Source of the DNA: a virus
IMG/VR virus record: IMGVR_UViG_3300028844_004332
Coordinates: 1-40,124 of that record
DNA length: 40,124 bases
Strand: one strand, 5' to 3'
Below are positions 7,596 through 16,449 of this stretch, one piece after another. The notes beneath the pieces were generated by a model. It did no database searches. It was not told the DNA's origin and saw only the letters and a list, made by a program, of their open reading frames with translations. Every line of letters begins with the position of its first letter. Position 1 is the first letter of the stretch. The position numbers and the translations under genes are program-made.

Positions 7596-8813
7596 ATGCA
7601 GGAGTTCTATGAAATACAAAAACAAGAAAGCTCTAAAGCTTACTTGCGCTCAGAATTAATAGATATTACTTTAGAAGGTGAAACTTCTATAGACTCTAAT
7701 TTTATTTCTTCTCAATTACAAGATTATTATATAAGAGAAGAAACTATTAGTTTTATTGATAAATTTATAGACGACTTAGAGAATTTAGAACAGACTGAGA
7801 TTATAGATAAAATTCAAGAACATGTATTATCTGTACAAAAGTTTATTCCAGAAGGAGAAGAACTGTTTGATGTAGCAACTATTGAAACAGTACCTAAAGA
7901 AGATAACTTTGTTATGTTTCCTAGTGGTCTAAGCACTGACTTTGATTCTGCAAATGGAGGTTTTGGCTTAGAAGAGCTAGTGCTTTTTGGAGGCAGAAGA
8001 GGATCAGGCAAGTCTATTATCACTTTGAATATGGCTTTAAATAACTTCTTGCTTAATAACTCTGTAATGTTCATGAGTATTGAAATGCGCTATGTAGAAG
8101 TGTACTATCGTTTGATGAGTATGATTAGTGGAGTACCTTTTAGTGATTTTATGCTTAATAATTTAACTAAAGATCAGAAGTTTTCTATAGCTAAAAGTAA
8201 ATTGAATACTTTTTATAAACCGGGTGAAGCATCTGATTCTGTATACAGTAATCTGTTGACTTCTGGTAGTTTTAATAATTTTGATCAAGAACTTAAAAGA
8301 GGCGTAGTTCCTTTTAAAGATAATCGTTTTCATATTATTGATGATGTACAATTAAGTCTCGCTAGAATAGATCACTATCTAAATATGATGACTACTAAAC
8401 ATGATATTAAAATGTGTGTTATTGATTATTTAAACATTGTAAAAGTAGAAGACCGTATGGATTGGAAGAGTCAAATTAATATATCTGATTCTCTAAAAAC
8501 TCTTGCAAGAAAGTATAAAGTTATTATGATCTCTCCCTATCAAATTGATGCGTCAGGAGAAGCTAGATTTGCTAAAGGTGTTCTTGATAGTGCTGATAAA
8601 AGTTTTAGGTTTATGCCTAGTGATTTATCAGAAGATCCTACTGCCTTACCTTTTGAAGTAGCTAAGATTAGAAATGGTAAAGCTATAAAGTTTAACGTAC
8701 ATATGGATTGGGATTGTCTAAGAATAGACTCTAATAAGTCTAAAGCTATTGGCGGTAGGATACTAAATAAGTATGGCGATGATAGTAAAGAGCAGGGCAG
8801 GGATTTAGGTTAA
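7596..8813 (+). CDS. DnaB/gp41-type replicative DNA helicase, possibly 5'-truncated by a 1-base change
   Basis: The 405-residue protein has the RecA-type core of hexameric replicative helicases: Walker A GGRRGSGKS (residues 132-140), a catalytic-Glu strand MFMSIEM (about 158-164) and Walker B MCVIDYLNIV (about 270-279). It would unwind DNA at the phage fork. The ATG at 7596 lacks a clear ribosome site. A better start may be ATG at 7534, immediately after the preceding stop: it reads MSVDLQK and then hits TAA. Adding one T at 7555 restores frame through LINNFYTKNLRIPS into this ORF, giving about 426 residues. The primase follows in an overlapping TAATG junction, so the T7-style helicase and primase are separate proteins here. 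Confidence 0.88.
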   Translation: MQEFYEIQKQESSKAYLRSELIDITLEGETSIDSNFISSQLQDYYIREETISFIDKFIDDLENLEQTEIIDKIQEHVLSVQKFIPEGEELFDVATIETVPKEDNFVMFPSGLSTDFDSANGGFGLEELVLFGGRRGSGKSIITLNMALNNFLLNNSVMFMSIEMRYVEVYYRLMSMISGVPFSDFMLNNLTKDQKFSIAKSKLNTFYKPGEASDSVYSNLLTSGSFNNFDQELKRGVVPFKDNRFHIIDDVQLSLARIDHYLNMMTTKHDIKMCVIDYLNIVKVEDRMDWKSQINISDSLKTLARKYKVIMISPYQIDASGEARFAKGVLDSADKSFRFMPSDLSEDPTALPFEVAKIRNGKAIKFNVHMDWDCLRIDSNKSKAIGGRILNKYGDDSKEQGRDLG

Positions 8814-9694
8814 TGCATGATATATACTCTATATTAGATAAAAAACAAATTGAGTACACAAATAATCCTAATCATAGTGAAGAAATTCTTATTAAGTGTG
8901 TTAGCGGTCTGCATGAAGATTCCAATCCTAGTATGCGATTTAACTTAGATAAAAACGTATTTAATTGTTTTTCTTGTGGGTTTGGAGGAAGCTATAAAAA
9001 GTTGCTAAAAGCTATAGGAGAAGATTCTTCTGTAGAAATAGAAACTAAACAGACTTATAAGATTAAAAAGCTAAAAAATAAACTTCATTCTAAGTTTTTT
9101 GGAATGAATATAATATTGCCTTCAGATAAGATAAATTTTACTCTAGATTTTAAAGGAGTAAATGGTTCTATAATGAAAGAGTTTGAAAGTTTCACTACGG
9201 GACAATTAGGATTAGTAGACTACTTATGTTTTCCTGTTTATCAACAAGGAAAGCTTAGATTTATAGAAGGAAGATACAAAATATTAAACGTCAAAACACA
9301 AAGTCCAAGATATATGAGAAAGCCTTCAAACGCTGCTACCAGTGATTTATTATTCCCTATAGACAAAATAGTAGATAAAAGTCATTTAATACTTGTTGAA
9401 GGCTTATTTGATATGTTAAACTTATGGCAACACGGATATAAAAATACAGTTTGTATTTTCGGAACAAACAATTTTCGTAAGGAAAAAGCGTCTATGATAG
9501 ATAACTTAGGATGTACCAGAGTTACTATATTCATGGATAATGATATAAGTGGTAACAAAGCTGCAGAAAATATTACTGCACTACTAGAGGCTAGAGATAT
9601 AGAAACTATTATTGTTCAGCCCCCTGAAGGCAGAGATGCCGGAGACTTAAATAAGTCAGAATTAATGAAATTATTTGGAGAAGAATATGAGTAA
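8813..9694 (+). CDS. DnaG-type DNA primase (CHC2 zinc finger plus TOPRIM)
   Basis: The 293-residue protein has a zinc-binding N-terminus with Cys29, His34, Cys52 and Cys55 (FNCFSCGFGG), the CHC2 arrangement. A TOPRIM domain follows, with LILVEGLFD (Glu196) and VTIFMDNDISGNKA (Asp242, Asp244), which bind the catalytic metals. It would make RNA primers for lagging-strand synthesis. Its length is short compared with bacterial DnaG, and it lacks a helicase-binding C-terminal domain of the usual size. It overlaps the helicase stop by one base and the polymerase start by eight bases, so the three are translated together. Confidence 0.88.
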   Translation: MHDIYSILDKKQIEYTNNPNHSEEILIKCVSGLHEDSNPSMRFNLDKNVFNCFSCGFGGSYKKLLKAIGEDSSVEIETKQTYKIKKLKNKLHSKFFGMNIILPSDKINFTLDFKGVNGSIMKEFESFTTGQLGLVDYLCFPVYQQGKLRFIEGRYKILNVKTQSPRYMRKPSNAATSDLLFPIDKIVDKSHLILVEGLFDMLNLWQHGYKNTVCIFGTNNFRKEKASMIDNLGCTRVTIFMDNDISGNKAAENITALLEARDIETIIVQPPEGRDAGDLNKSELMKLFGEEYE

Positions 9695-11855
9695 AGATTT
9701 AAAAGTAGCTTTAGTACTTAGTAATCCTTTAAAAGCAGATACTGTATCAAAATTAAAATCTTTCTCTAAGGGAATTGATTTTGAAGTGAAGTATCTATCT
9801 TCTGAACCTTTAGAAAAAATTCTAAAGAAAAATGTCGATCTAGACTTAACCACTCTAGATGAGTATGATATTATTTGTCCTGTGGGTGCAGAATCTTTAA
9901 AATACACTTCAGGGCTTACGGGGATACTTAAGTATGCGGGTCAGATAGTAGAAGAAAAGTATATACCTATTATTGATCCTAATATGTTATCTATTAAGCC
10001 TCAGTACAGATTAGAACTGCAAAAATGTTCAGAAGAATTTTTACCGTATTTAGAGCAGTTTAAAAAAGCGGATACTTTAGTTGTAGACATTGAGACTACT
10101 GCCCTGTCCGCTAGAAAAGGCTCTATCATTGGAATAGCTATGTCTGCTCGATCTCATCAAGGTATTTTTGTAGCTTGTGATGTAGTAGAAGAGTTCTACG
10201 ATGAAGTAAAACAAATGTTTATAGATAAAACTATTGTATTGCATAATGCTAAGTTTGATGTTCAATTTATGTATCAAGCACTGAAGTTTGAGTTTCCAAA
10301 GTTTGAAGACACTATTCTCATGCATTATTGTCTAGATGAAACAGTAGGCTCTCACGGCCTAAAACAGCTAGCTATGAAGTTCACTGATCTAGGTGACTAC
10401 GATAAAGACTTACATGATTATAAAAAAGAGTTTTGTAGGAAAAATAAAATCTTACTGGCAGATTTTAACTATGGTATGCTGCCTTTAGATATTTTATCTC
10501 CTTATGCTTGTAAGGATGCTGACGCTACTTTTCAGCTTTATGATAAATTTAAGCCTTTAATAGATAAGAACTCTAAATTTTCTTATGTATACAAAGAACT
10601 ATTAAAGCCGGCTACTGAGGCTCTTATGTATTTAGAAGATACTGGAGGACCTATTGAACTTCAAGTATTAACGGATATTGAAGAAGATTTTAAAATTGAT
10701 ATTGAAGAATGTATGGCTGAAATATCTATGCACCCTGCTATTAAGATTTTTGAAGAACAAGAGAAAAAGACTTTTAACCCTAATAGTACTTTTCACTTAC
10801 GAGAGGTGCTATTTAACATATTAAAACTTCCTTCTACTAAGAAGACTGCAACAGGTGCTAAATCTACAGACGCAGAAGTACTTTCTGAAATGAATAACCC
10901 TCTTGCAGATGCTATCCTTGACCTCCGTAAGAAAGTAAAACTTTCTACAACTTATATTAAAAACATTAAGAATGGAGTAGATAATGATAACAGGCTTCGT
11001 TCTAGTTTTAATATTATTGGAACTGCTGCTGGGCGTCTATCCTCTTCTGGTGTTCTTAATTACCAAAATCTTCCTAGAGACAAAGACTCAGGTATTAAAA
11101 AGTTTTTTAAAGCCTCTCCAGGATTTAAAATAGTACAAGCAGATTTAGGAACTGCAGAGGTATATGTAGCTGCTGCATTAGCTGAAGATTCTTTTTTGCA
11201 GCGAGCTTTTGTAGAGGAGTTAGACTTTCACTCTTACGTAGCTCATAGTATGTTTAAACTTCCTTGTGAAATTGATGAAGTAAAAAATTTATACGCTGCT
11301 GAGAGACAAAATGCAAAAGCTATTACCTTTGGTATTTTGTATGGGGCTGGACCTTCTAAAATTGCAGAAACTGCTAATGTATCTATTGAAGAGGCTAAAC
11401 GCTTTATCAAATTGTACTTTACTCAAGCAAAAGACTTAAAAAGATGGATTGATGGTAATATTTCTTTTATTAAAGAAAATCACTTTACTTACAGCGCGTT
11501 TGGACGTAAAAGACGTCTCCCAGAGGCAGGTGCTGACTCTAGAGGGGTAGCTGCTCATGCAGAACGATCAGGTCTTAACTTTTTAATTCAAAGTGTCGCA
11601 TCAGACATTAACTTATTAGGTATTGTAGATACCGTTAAATGGGTACAAGATAATCAGCATGAAGATAATATTAGAATTTTTGCTACAGTACACGATTCTA
11701 CTATTGCAGAGGTTAGAGAAGACTATATAGACATTTATGCAGATAACTTATCTTTAAACTTACAAAAAGACAGAGGCGTGTTTATTGAGGGCAAACCTAT
11801 TAAAGTAGATATTGAAGTAGGCCCTAGTTGGGGGGAGCTTAAAGACTATCGATGA
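9687..11855 (+). CDS. Family A DNA polymerase with 3'-5' exonuclease
   Basis: The 722-residue protein is a Pol I-type replicative polymerase. Exonuclease motifs: DIET (Asp134, Glu136), HNAKFD (Asp191) and YACKD (Tyr273, Asp277). Polymerase motif A is QADLGTAEV (Asp486, Glu491). Motif B is RQNAKAITFGILYG (Arg540, Lys544, Phe548, Tyr552). Motif C is TVHDS (Asp670). Phe548 is the equivalent of E. coli Phe762. Motif C has Ser where Pol I usually has Glu. The ATG at 9687 has GGAGAAGA just upstream; a TTG at 9675 is less likely. There is no 5'-nuclease domain: that activity is encoded separately at 24456. It ends in an ATGA overlap with the next gene. Confidence 0.95.
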   Translation: MSKDLKVALVLSNPLKADTVSKLKSFSKGIDFEVKYLSSEPLEKILKKNVDLDLTTLDEYDIICPVGAESLKYTSGLTGILKYAGQIVEEKYIPIIDPNMLSIKPQYRLELQKCSEEFLPYLEQFKKADTLVVDIETTALSARKGSIIGIAMSARSHQGIFVACDVVEEFYDEVKQMFIDKTIVLHNAKFDVQFMYQALKFEFPKFEDTILMHYCLDETVGSHGLKQLAMKFTDLGDYDKDLHDYKKEFCRKNKILLADFNYGMLPLDILSPYACKDADATFQLYDKFKPLIDKNSKFSYVYKELLKPATEALMYLEDTGGPIELQVLTDIEEDFKIDIEECMAEISMHPAIKIFEEQEKKTFNPNSTFHLREVLFNILKLPSTKKTATGAKSTDAEVLSEMNNPLADAILDLRKKVKLSTTYIKNIKNGVDNDNRLRSSFNIIGTAAGRLSSSGVLNYQNLPRDKDSGIKKFFKASPGFKIVQADLGTAEVYVAAALAEDSFLQRAFVEELDFHSYVAHSMFKLPCEIDEVKNLYAAERQNAKAITFGILYGAGPSKIAETANVSIEEAKRFIKLYFTQAKDLKRWIDGNISFIKENHFTYSAFGRKRRLPEAGADSRGVAAHAERSGLNFLIQSVASDINLLGIVDTVKWVQDNQHEDNIRIFATVHDSTIAEVREDYIDIYADNLSLNLQKDRGVFIEGKPIKVDIEVGPSWGELKDYR

Positions 11856-12493
11856 TATATGTAAACGGTCTTTATAGAAGCGGTACTACTGTTTCTTTCA
11901 ATATTTGTAAACAATTAATCAATAAAAGATTTATAGTTACAAACGTAAAAAAATGTCATGAAAAGTGGATAACATATCCTGTAGACTCTGCAGACTTTAA
12001 TATATATTCTTATAGAGATTTAAGATCTATAACTGCTTCTATTATGAGAAAAAGAAGACTAACAGAACAAGAATTTTGTGAATGGTCATATAAGCAATTT
12101 AATGTAAATACTTTTAAAGATTGGTTTGACTTTTTACTAGACTATGATCATTTAGTATTTGATAAAGCTTTAAAAGAAGATTTAAAAATACTTAGTCTTA
12201 GATATGAAGATGATATATTAAATATAGATAGAGCCGTTTACAAAATAGTTAGATACTTAAATTTATTATTGCCTAAATATATATTAGATGAGTTATCTGA
12301 TAGTAATAACATACAAAAGAATATACTTATAGCAAATAAATTAAGTACAGATGAGCAAGATCCTATTACTATGTATCATCATAATCATATCAATCTAAAA
12401 CATACAGATTTTAAAAACTATATATCTGAAAAAAACTATAAATATAACAGCAGACTAAATAATTGGTTAAGACTAAGAGGCTATGAGAAGTAA
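11852..12493 (+). CDS. P-loop sulfotransferase-like protein
   Basis: The 213-residue protein resembles PAPS-dependent sulfotransferases. NGLYRSGTT (residues 5-13) fits the 5'-phosphosulfate loop. YSYRDLRSITASI (about 53-65) fits the 3'-phosphate-binding Arg-Ser segment. ILSLRYEDDI (about 120-130) matches the family's L-R-Y-E-D helix. A run HHNHINLKH lies near the C-terminus. It would move a sulfate to a hydroxyl or amine, perhaps on a glycan made by the sugar genes, but the acceptor is unknown. It interrupts the polymerase-helicase block, overlapping the polymerase by 4 bases and the next gene by 11, which suggests a moron-like insertion. Confidence 0.62.
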   Translation: MIYVNGLYRSGTTVSFNICKQLINKRFIVTNVKKCHEKWITYPVDSADFNIYSYRDLRSITASIMRKRRLTEQEFCEWSYKQFNVNTFKDWFDFLLDYDHLVFDKALKEDLKILSLRYEDDILNIDRAVYKIVRYLNLLLPKYILDELSDSNNIQKNILIANKLSTDEQDPITMYHHNHINLKHTDFKNYISEKNYKYNSRLNNWLRLRGYEK

Positions 12494-13007
12494 ATTTTAT
12501 AATATAAAATATCCTATATTTACTTTAAAAAATTCTCCCGTAGATGAGATATTTAGAGATAAAAAGTTATTTATTAAAAAGGATTTTATTTCCTCTGATA
12601 GTTTGCTATTAGTAGATAGCTGGGACAATATGTCTGATGATAACTATTTAAAGAGATTAGAATATTTAAATAGTGTTAATAATTATACTATAAAATATGA
12701 TTATACTTGTACAAATTTAAGCGCATTACTACTTAGTAAAAGTAATTGGGGGTATGACAGTAATTTAAATACTCACTACTTTGATAATTACTATAAGCAC
12801 TATAAAATGAGTTATAGAAAAATAATAAAAGTAAAAGAGACTGCTTTTTGGGTAGAAAATATAAGTCATCCTTTTGAGCTACCTAAATTTTTACTTAATA
12901 TTGAAAATTTAAAAAACTTATGGGCAGGATTAGTATACATAGATTTTTGTTGGCATATTTATGAATTTAGTGCTTTCTATAATAAAAAGGATAGAATAAG
13001 ATTATGA
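12483..13007 (+). CDS. Unrecognised protein paired with the sulfotransferase-like gene
   Basis: I do not recognise this 174-residue protein. It is very rich in Tyr, Asn, Lys and Trp, has no clear membrane segment, and carries no catalytic motif I can name. Codon use is strongly AT-biased, as in the sulfotransferase-like gene upstream, which it overlaps by 11 bases; it overlaps the UvsW-like helicase by 4 bases. The two unknowns may have arrived together. Function remains open. Confidence 0.6.
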   Translation: MRSKFYNIKYPIFTLKNSPVDEIFRDKKLFIKKDFISSDSLLLVDSWDNMSDDNYLKRLEYLNSVNNYTIKYDYTCTNLSALLLSKSNWGYDSNLNTHYFDNYYKHYKMSYRKIIKVKETAFWVENISHPFELPKFLLNIENLKNLWAGLVYIDFCWHIYEFSAFYNKKDRIRL

Positions 13008-14311
13008 GCTATACTAAATTTGTCTTAAAAAATGCTACAATCTCAGATAAAATCTATTTCAAAAAAGAAGATTTAGAACAAGATGTGGATGATATATTTT
13101 ATGATCATTTTCATTATAAAATAGGTGATGAATTTGCTACTACTTTTCAGTTTCCTGAAGAGGGAGAAGATATTCATTCTATACCTTCAGGGTCTTTCTA
13201 TAAAATAGATTTTAAAAATGTCGTAGACAATAGACCTCTTTTTGATAGAAGAAATTGGAAGTTTAAAGGTATTTTAAAAACAGAACAACAACAAGTAGCT
13301 AATAAAATATATAAAAATGAAAGACTGTATAACGGTCTTATAAAAGCTCCTTGTGGTTGGGGTAAAACTTTTCTTGGTTGCTATTTGATAGCTAATAACT
13401 CTAAGCCTACTGTTATTATAGTACATACTAAGCTACTAGCATATCAATGGTATGACTCTTTAAAAGAGCTAATACCTGGAGAAGATATAGGCTTTATTGG
13501 AGATGGCAAGTTACAAGTAAAAGATATTACAGTAGCTATATATAAGACTCTTATAAATCACTTAGATACGCTAAAAAATAATTTTGAAGTAGTACTAGTA
13601 GATGAAGCACATTTATGCCCCGCTGAAATGTTTAGTAGAGTAGTTAATGGTTTAAGTGCTAGAACTAAAATAGCGTTATCTGCTACCCCAACTAGAAAAG
13701 ATGGTATGCACATAGTATTATCTGACTATTTTGGTCCTAATAGAATAACTGCAGTAGACAAAGCACGGCTTACGCCGTCAGTAGAGGTTGTACGTACAGA
13801 TATTAATTTTAGAATAAGAAACCCTGCTAGAGACTGGGCACTAGCTTTAAACACTTTAGCAAGAAACGATAACTATATAAATTTAATATGTGACACGGCT
13901 AGAAGAAAAATAGCATTAGGTAGATGTATACTAATAGTAAGTGAGAGAATTGATATGTTAAACGGTATACATGAAAAACTAGAAGGCTCTAGACTTTTAG
14001 TAGGTGCGACTAAAAATTCTGATAGAGAATCTATACTAGAAAACGCTGGTAAATCTGTTAATGCTATATTGAGTACAAAGATATTTGATGAAGGAATATC
14101 TTGTCATAGGTTAGATACTATATTTTTTACTTGTCCTCAAAATAACTATGCTAAACTGGAACAGAGAATAGGCAGAATAGTAAGAGAACACGAAGAAAAG
14201 AAATTCCCTCTAATTGTAGACTTTTGGTTAAGAGGACCTATAGTAAAAAACATGCAAGAAAAAAGATTACAATGGTATGATAAGCAACAATTTCATATAA
14301 ATTCAAATTAA
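13004..14311 (+). CDS. UvsW-like superfamily 2 DNA helicase
   Basis: The 435-residue protein has SF2 helicase motifs in order: Walker A APCGWGKT (residues 115-122), DEAH in VVLVDEAHLC (about 197-206), SATPTR (226-231) and an arginine-finger motif QRIGRIVR near residue 390. T4 UvsW and relatives unwind branched DNA, drive branch migration and help switch from origin- to recombination-dependent replication. The N-terminal about 90 residues form an accessory domain, as in UvsW. It lies between the polymerase and the SSB-like gene, which fits a recombination role. Confidence 0.85.
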   Translation: MSYTKFVLKNATISDKIYFKKEDLEQDVDDIFYDHFHYKIGDEFATTFQFPEEGEDIHSIPSGSFYKIDFKNVVDNRPLFDRRNWKFKGILKTEQQQVANKIYKNERLYNGLIKAPCGWGKTFLGCYLIANNSKPTVIIVHTKLLAYQWYDSLKELIPGEDIGFIGDGKLQVKDITVAIYKTLINHLDTLKNNFEVVLVDEAHLCPAEMFSRVVNGLSARTKIALSATPTRKDGMHIVLSDYFGPNRITAVDKARLTPSVEVVRTDINFRIRNPARDWALALNTLARNDNYINLICDTARRKIALGRCILIVSERIDMLNGIHEKLEGSRLLVGATKNSDRESILENAGKSVNAILSTKIFDEGISCHRLDTIFFTCPQNNYAKLEQRIGRIVREHEEKKFPLIVDFWLRGPIVKNMQEKRLQWYDKQQFHINSN

Positions 14312-14313
14312 TA

Positions 14314-14342
14314 TTGACAGCAGGTCTCATGAAGCGTATACT
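14314..14342 (+). promoter_or_regulatory. Near-consensus sigma70 promoter overlapping a gene start
   Basis: TTGACA (14314-14319) and TATACT (14337-14342) are separated by exactly 17 bases, the best promoter match I see in the window. The -35 box lies just after the helicase stop and the -10 box is inside the following coding region, so a transcript would begin near 14349, after that gene's ATG. Its likely target is the SSB-like gene at 14768. Confidence 0.62.
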
Positions 14343-14766
14343 ATTAAATATATTAGAAATAAAAAAAGCTGCTAAAAATATCAAAGACGCAGAAATTTTA
14401 TTAACCTTTGCTTTAGCTATAGGACCTAATAAAATAATATCTAATAACTTTTATAACCTAAAAGAAAAGTTAAAAATAGATAACTTTCCGCAATTTCTTA
14501 TTACTAAAGGATATTTTGATAAATATCCTGATAAAATCGTCTCTAGATTTACAATAGAAGAGCCTCAGTGTTATATGACAAACGGTTCATGGCTACACTA
14601 TTCTCTTCCTACTAATATCAAAAGCGATTACTTACATATCCTTGGTCAGAGAAGTTTAGATAATAAAAATAGATTTTTACCTGATTACTTTGTAGATACA
14701 AAATATCATAAAAATCCTCTTATAAATCATTCTGATCGGAAAATAAAACTTATATTGGAGAAATAA
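14329..14766 (+). CDS. Unrecognised 145-residue protein
   Basis: I do not recognise this protein. It is basic and Ile/Lys-rich at the N-terminus (MKRILLNILEIKKAAKNIKD), followed by a more mixed half with TNGSWLHYSLP. There is no signal peptide or named motif. The ATG at 14329 has CAGCAGGT upstream as ribosome site; a TTG at 14314 is in frame but coincides with a promoter -35 box. Because a strong promoter sits over its first codons, it may be translated only from upstream readthrough. Confidence 0.6.
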   Translation: MKRILLNILEIKKAAKNIKDAEILLTFALAIGPNKIISNNFYNLKEKLKIDNFPQFLITKGYFDKYPDKIVSRFTIEEPQCYMTNGSWLHYSLPTNIKSDYLHILGQRSLDNKNRFLPDYFVDTKYHKNPLINHSDRKIKLILEK

Positions 14767-14767
14767 T

Positions 14768-15436
14768 ATGGCCTTACAATGGACAAACTTAAAAGTACAA
14801 CCCGCAAATAATAGTGGGGGAAATAGAAATATTGAGCGTATTAAGCTCACAGAAGGAGAAAATAAGATTAGATTAATTGGGGATGTAATGCCTCGTTTTG
14901 TTTATTGGGTAACCAATAACGAAGGAAAAAGAACCCCTATTGAATGTCTAAGTTTCGTAAGAGAAAACGAAACTTTCCAAGAACAGGAAGGTATTGATCC
15001 TGTAAAAGAAATTGATCCTGACATCTATCAAGATAAACCTGTATTTTCTTATGTGTGTAATGCCGTAGATAGAAAAGACGGGTCTATTAAATTATTTGAT
15101 CTTAAGCCTACTATATATAGACAAATCTTAGACTATGCTATGAACCCAGAGTACGGTAATCCTTCAGATACAGAAGAAGGATACGATATTACTATCAAGA
15201 AAGAAAAGACTGGACCACAAGTTATGAATGTAAAATATACTTGTATCCCTTCTAGAAGAACTGTACCTCTTACAGATGAAGAAAAAAATGCTGAACTTTT
15301 TGAGCTAGAGAAGATATTTAAACGTCCAACATATGAAGCTCAAAAAGAATTTTTACTTCGCAATACCGCCTACTTTTCAGAAGCAGTAGCTGCTGATTTA
15401 AGAGTAGATGATGATGAAAGAATGGAAGATATTTAA
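14768..15436 (+). CDS. Single-stranded DNA-binding protein (gp32-like)
   Basis: The 222-residue protein looks like a phage ssDNA-binding protein of the T4 gp32 type. It starts with a Gly/Asn-rich leader, has an OB-like region with many strands (ENKIRLIGDVMPRFVYWVTN and following), and ends in an acidic tail, VDDDERMEDI, the usual partner-binding device. Cys residues are present, but I do not see a clear zinc ribbon. It would coat ssDNA at the fork and during recombination. A strong promoter lies 420 bases upstream, and it is preceded by TTGGAGAAATA as ribosome site, consistent with high expression. The assignment rests on architecture and context rather than a unique motif. Confidence 0.72.
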   Translation: MALQWTNLKVQPANNSGGNRNIERIKLTEGENKIRLIGDVMPRFVYWVTNNEGKRTPIECLSFVRENETFQEQEGIDPVKEIDPDIYQDKPVFSYVCNAVDRKDGSIKLFDLKPTIYRQILDYAMNPEYGNPSDTEEGYDITIKKEKTGPQVMNVKYTCIPSRRTVPLTDEEKNAELFELEKIFKRPTYEAQKEFLLRNTAYFSEAVAADLRVDDDERMEDI

Positions 15437-16449
15437 TGACTAAGAAAAAATTATCTGAGTACTCAGGTAGTAAAGGGGAGCCTTCCAGCTCCCCTAAAAC
15501 TTCTTCTGAGGCTAATAACAAACCTAAAGCAGTTCAATCAGAAATATCTATTGATACTAAAGCTTTTAAAGAATTATCTACTCCTAAAGGAATAGGAAAT
15601 CCCTCTTTAGAGGGCGTAAAAATACCTGAAGATGGAAAAGCGTATTTTAATCAAGTAGGCCCTCAACAAGTAAAGTTAGACTCTGAAGAGCTTAAAAAAA
15701 TGAATATATTCTTTGCTACTCCTTGTTATGGAGGGATGGTTACAGATCAATATTTTTTAAGTATGTTTAAGCTGTCTCAAGCTATGATTCAAAATGGTAT
15801 TAATTTTAGAATTACAACCTTAAGAAATGAAAGCTTAGTAACTAGAGCTAGAAACATATTAACAGCTATGTTTATGGCAGATGAATCAGCTACCCATTTA
15901 ATGTTTATTGATGCTGATATAGAATTCGAGGCTGACTCAGTATTAAGAATGTTAGCCATGAATAAAAATATAACTGCTGCTGCATACCCAAAGAAAACAG
16001 TAGATTGGGCAGGAGTTAGTAGAGCAGTAGAAAGAAAAGAAGAAGACCCTGCAACTTTTGGTGCTGAGTATGCTATAAATTTAAAGTTTGAAAATAGAGA
16101 AACTAAAAAAGTAGCGAGTTCAGACGGGGCAGTAGAAGTATTAGATGCTTCTACAGGATTCTTTATAGTAAAAAAAGAAGTAGTTAAAGCTATGTTTGAA
16201 GCATACCCCGATTTGTTTTATAAAAATGATAGCTCTATAGACCCAAAATTTAATAAATATTGCTATTCTCTATTTGATACAATACATGATCCTAAAGATA
16301 ATAGATATTTATCTGAGGACTATACTTTTTGTAGAAGATGGCAAGCTTTAGGTGGTAAGATATGGGTAGATCCTAATACTAAACTTAATCATGTTGGTTC
16401 TTTTACTTTTCAAGGAAACTTAAACAAAATATTTAATTATGGCGGTTAA
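15436..16449 (+). CDS. GT-A glycosyltransferase-like protein inside the replication block
   Basis: The 337-residue protein has a low-complexity Ser/Lys/Pro-rich leader of about 80 residues, then a GT-A domain: MNIFFATPCYGGMVTDQYFL, then HLMFIDADIEFEADSV with the metal-binding DAD. The C-terminal part has LSEDYTFCRRWQALGGKIWV and LNHVG, the usual catalytic-base and terminal-His segments. It overlaps the SSB-like gene by one base and the SbcD-like gene by 11 bases, so it is translated with replication proteins rather than with the left sugar cluster. Transfer of a sugar to DNA bases or to a protein are both possible; neither is shown. Confidence 0.75.
   Translation: MTKKKLSEYSGSKGEPSSSPKTSSEANNKPKAVQSEISIDTKAFKELSTPKGIGNPSLEGVKIPEDGKAYFNQVGPQQVKLDSEELKKMNIFFATPCYGGMVTDQYFLSMFKLSQAMIQNGINFRITTLRNESLVTRARNILTAMFMADESATHLMFIDADIEFEADSVLRMLAMNKNITAAAYPKKTVDWAGVSRAVERKEEDPATFGAEYAINLKFENRETKKVASSDGAVEVLDASTGFFIVKKEVVKAMFEAYPDLFYKNDSSIDPKFNKYCYSLFDTIHDPKDNRYLSEDYTFCRRWQALGGKIWVDPNTKLNHVGSFTFQGNLNKIFNYGG

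Noticed and set aside
7814-8074. Minus-strand open frame across the helicase gene
   Set aside because: Antisense to the Walker A region of a clear helicase; Ser/Pro/Leu-rich composition is typical of a complement-strand artefact.
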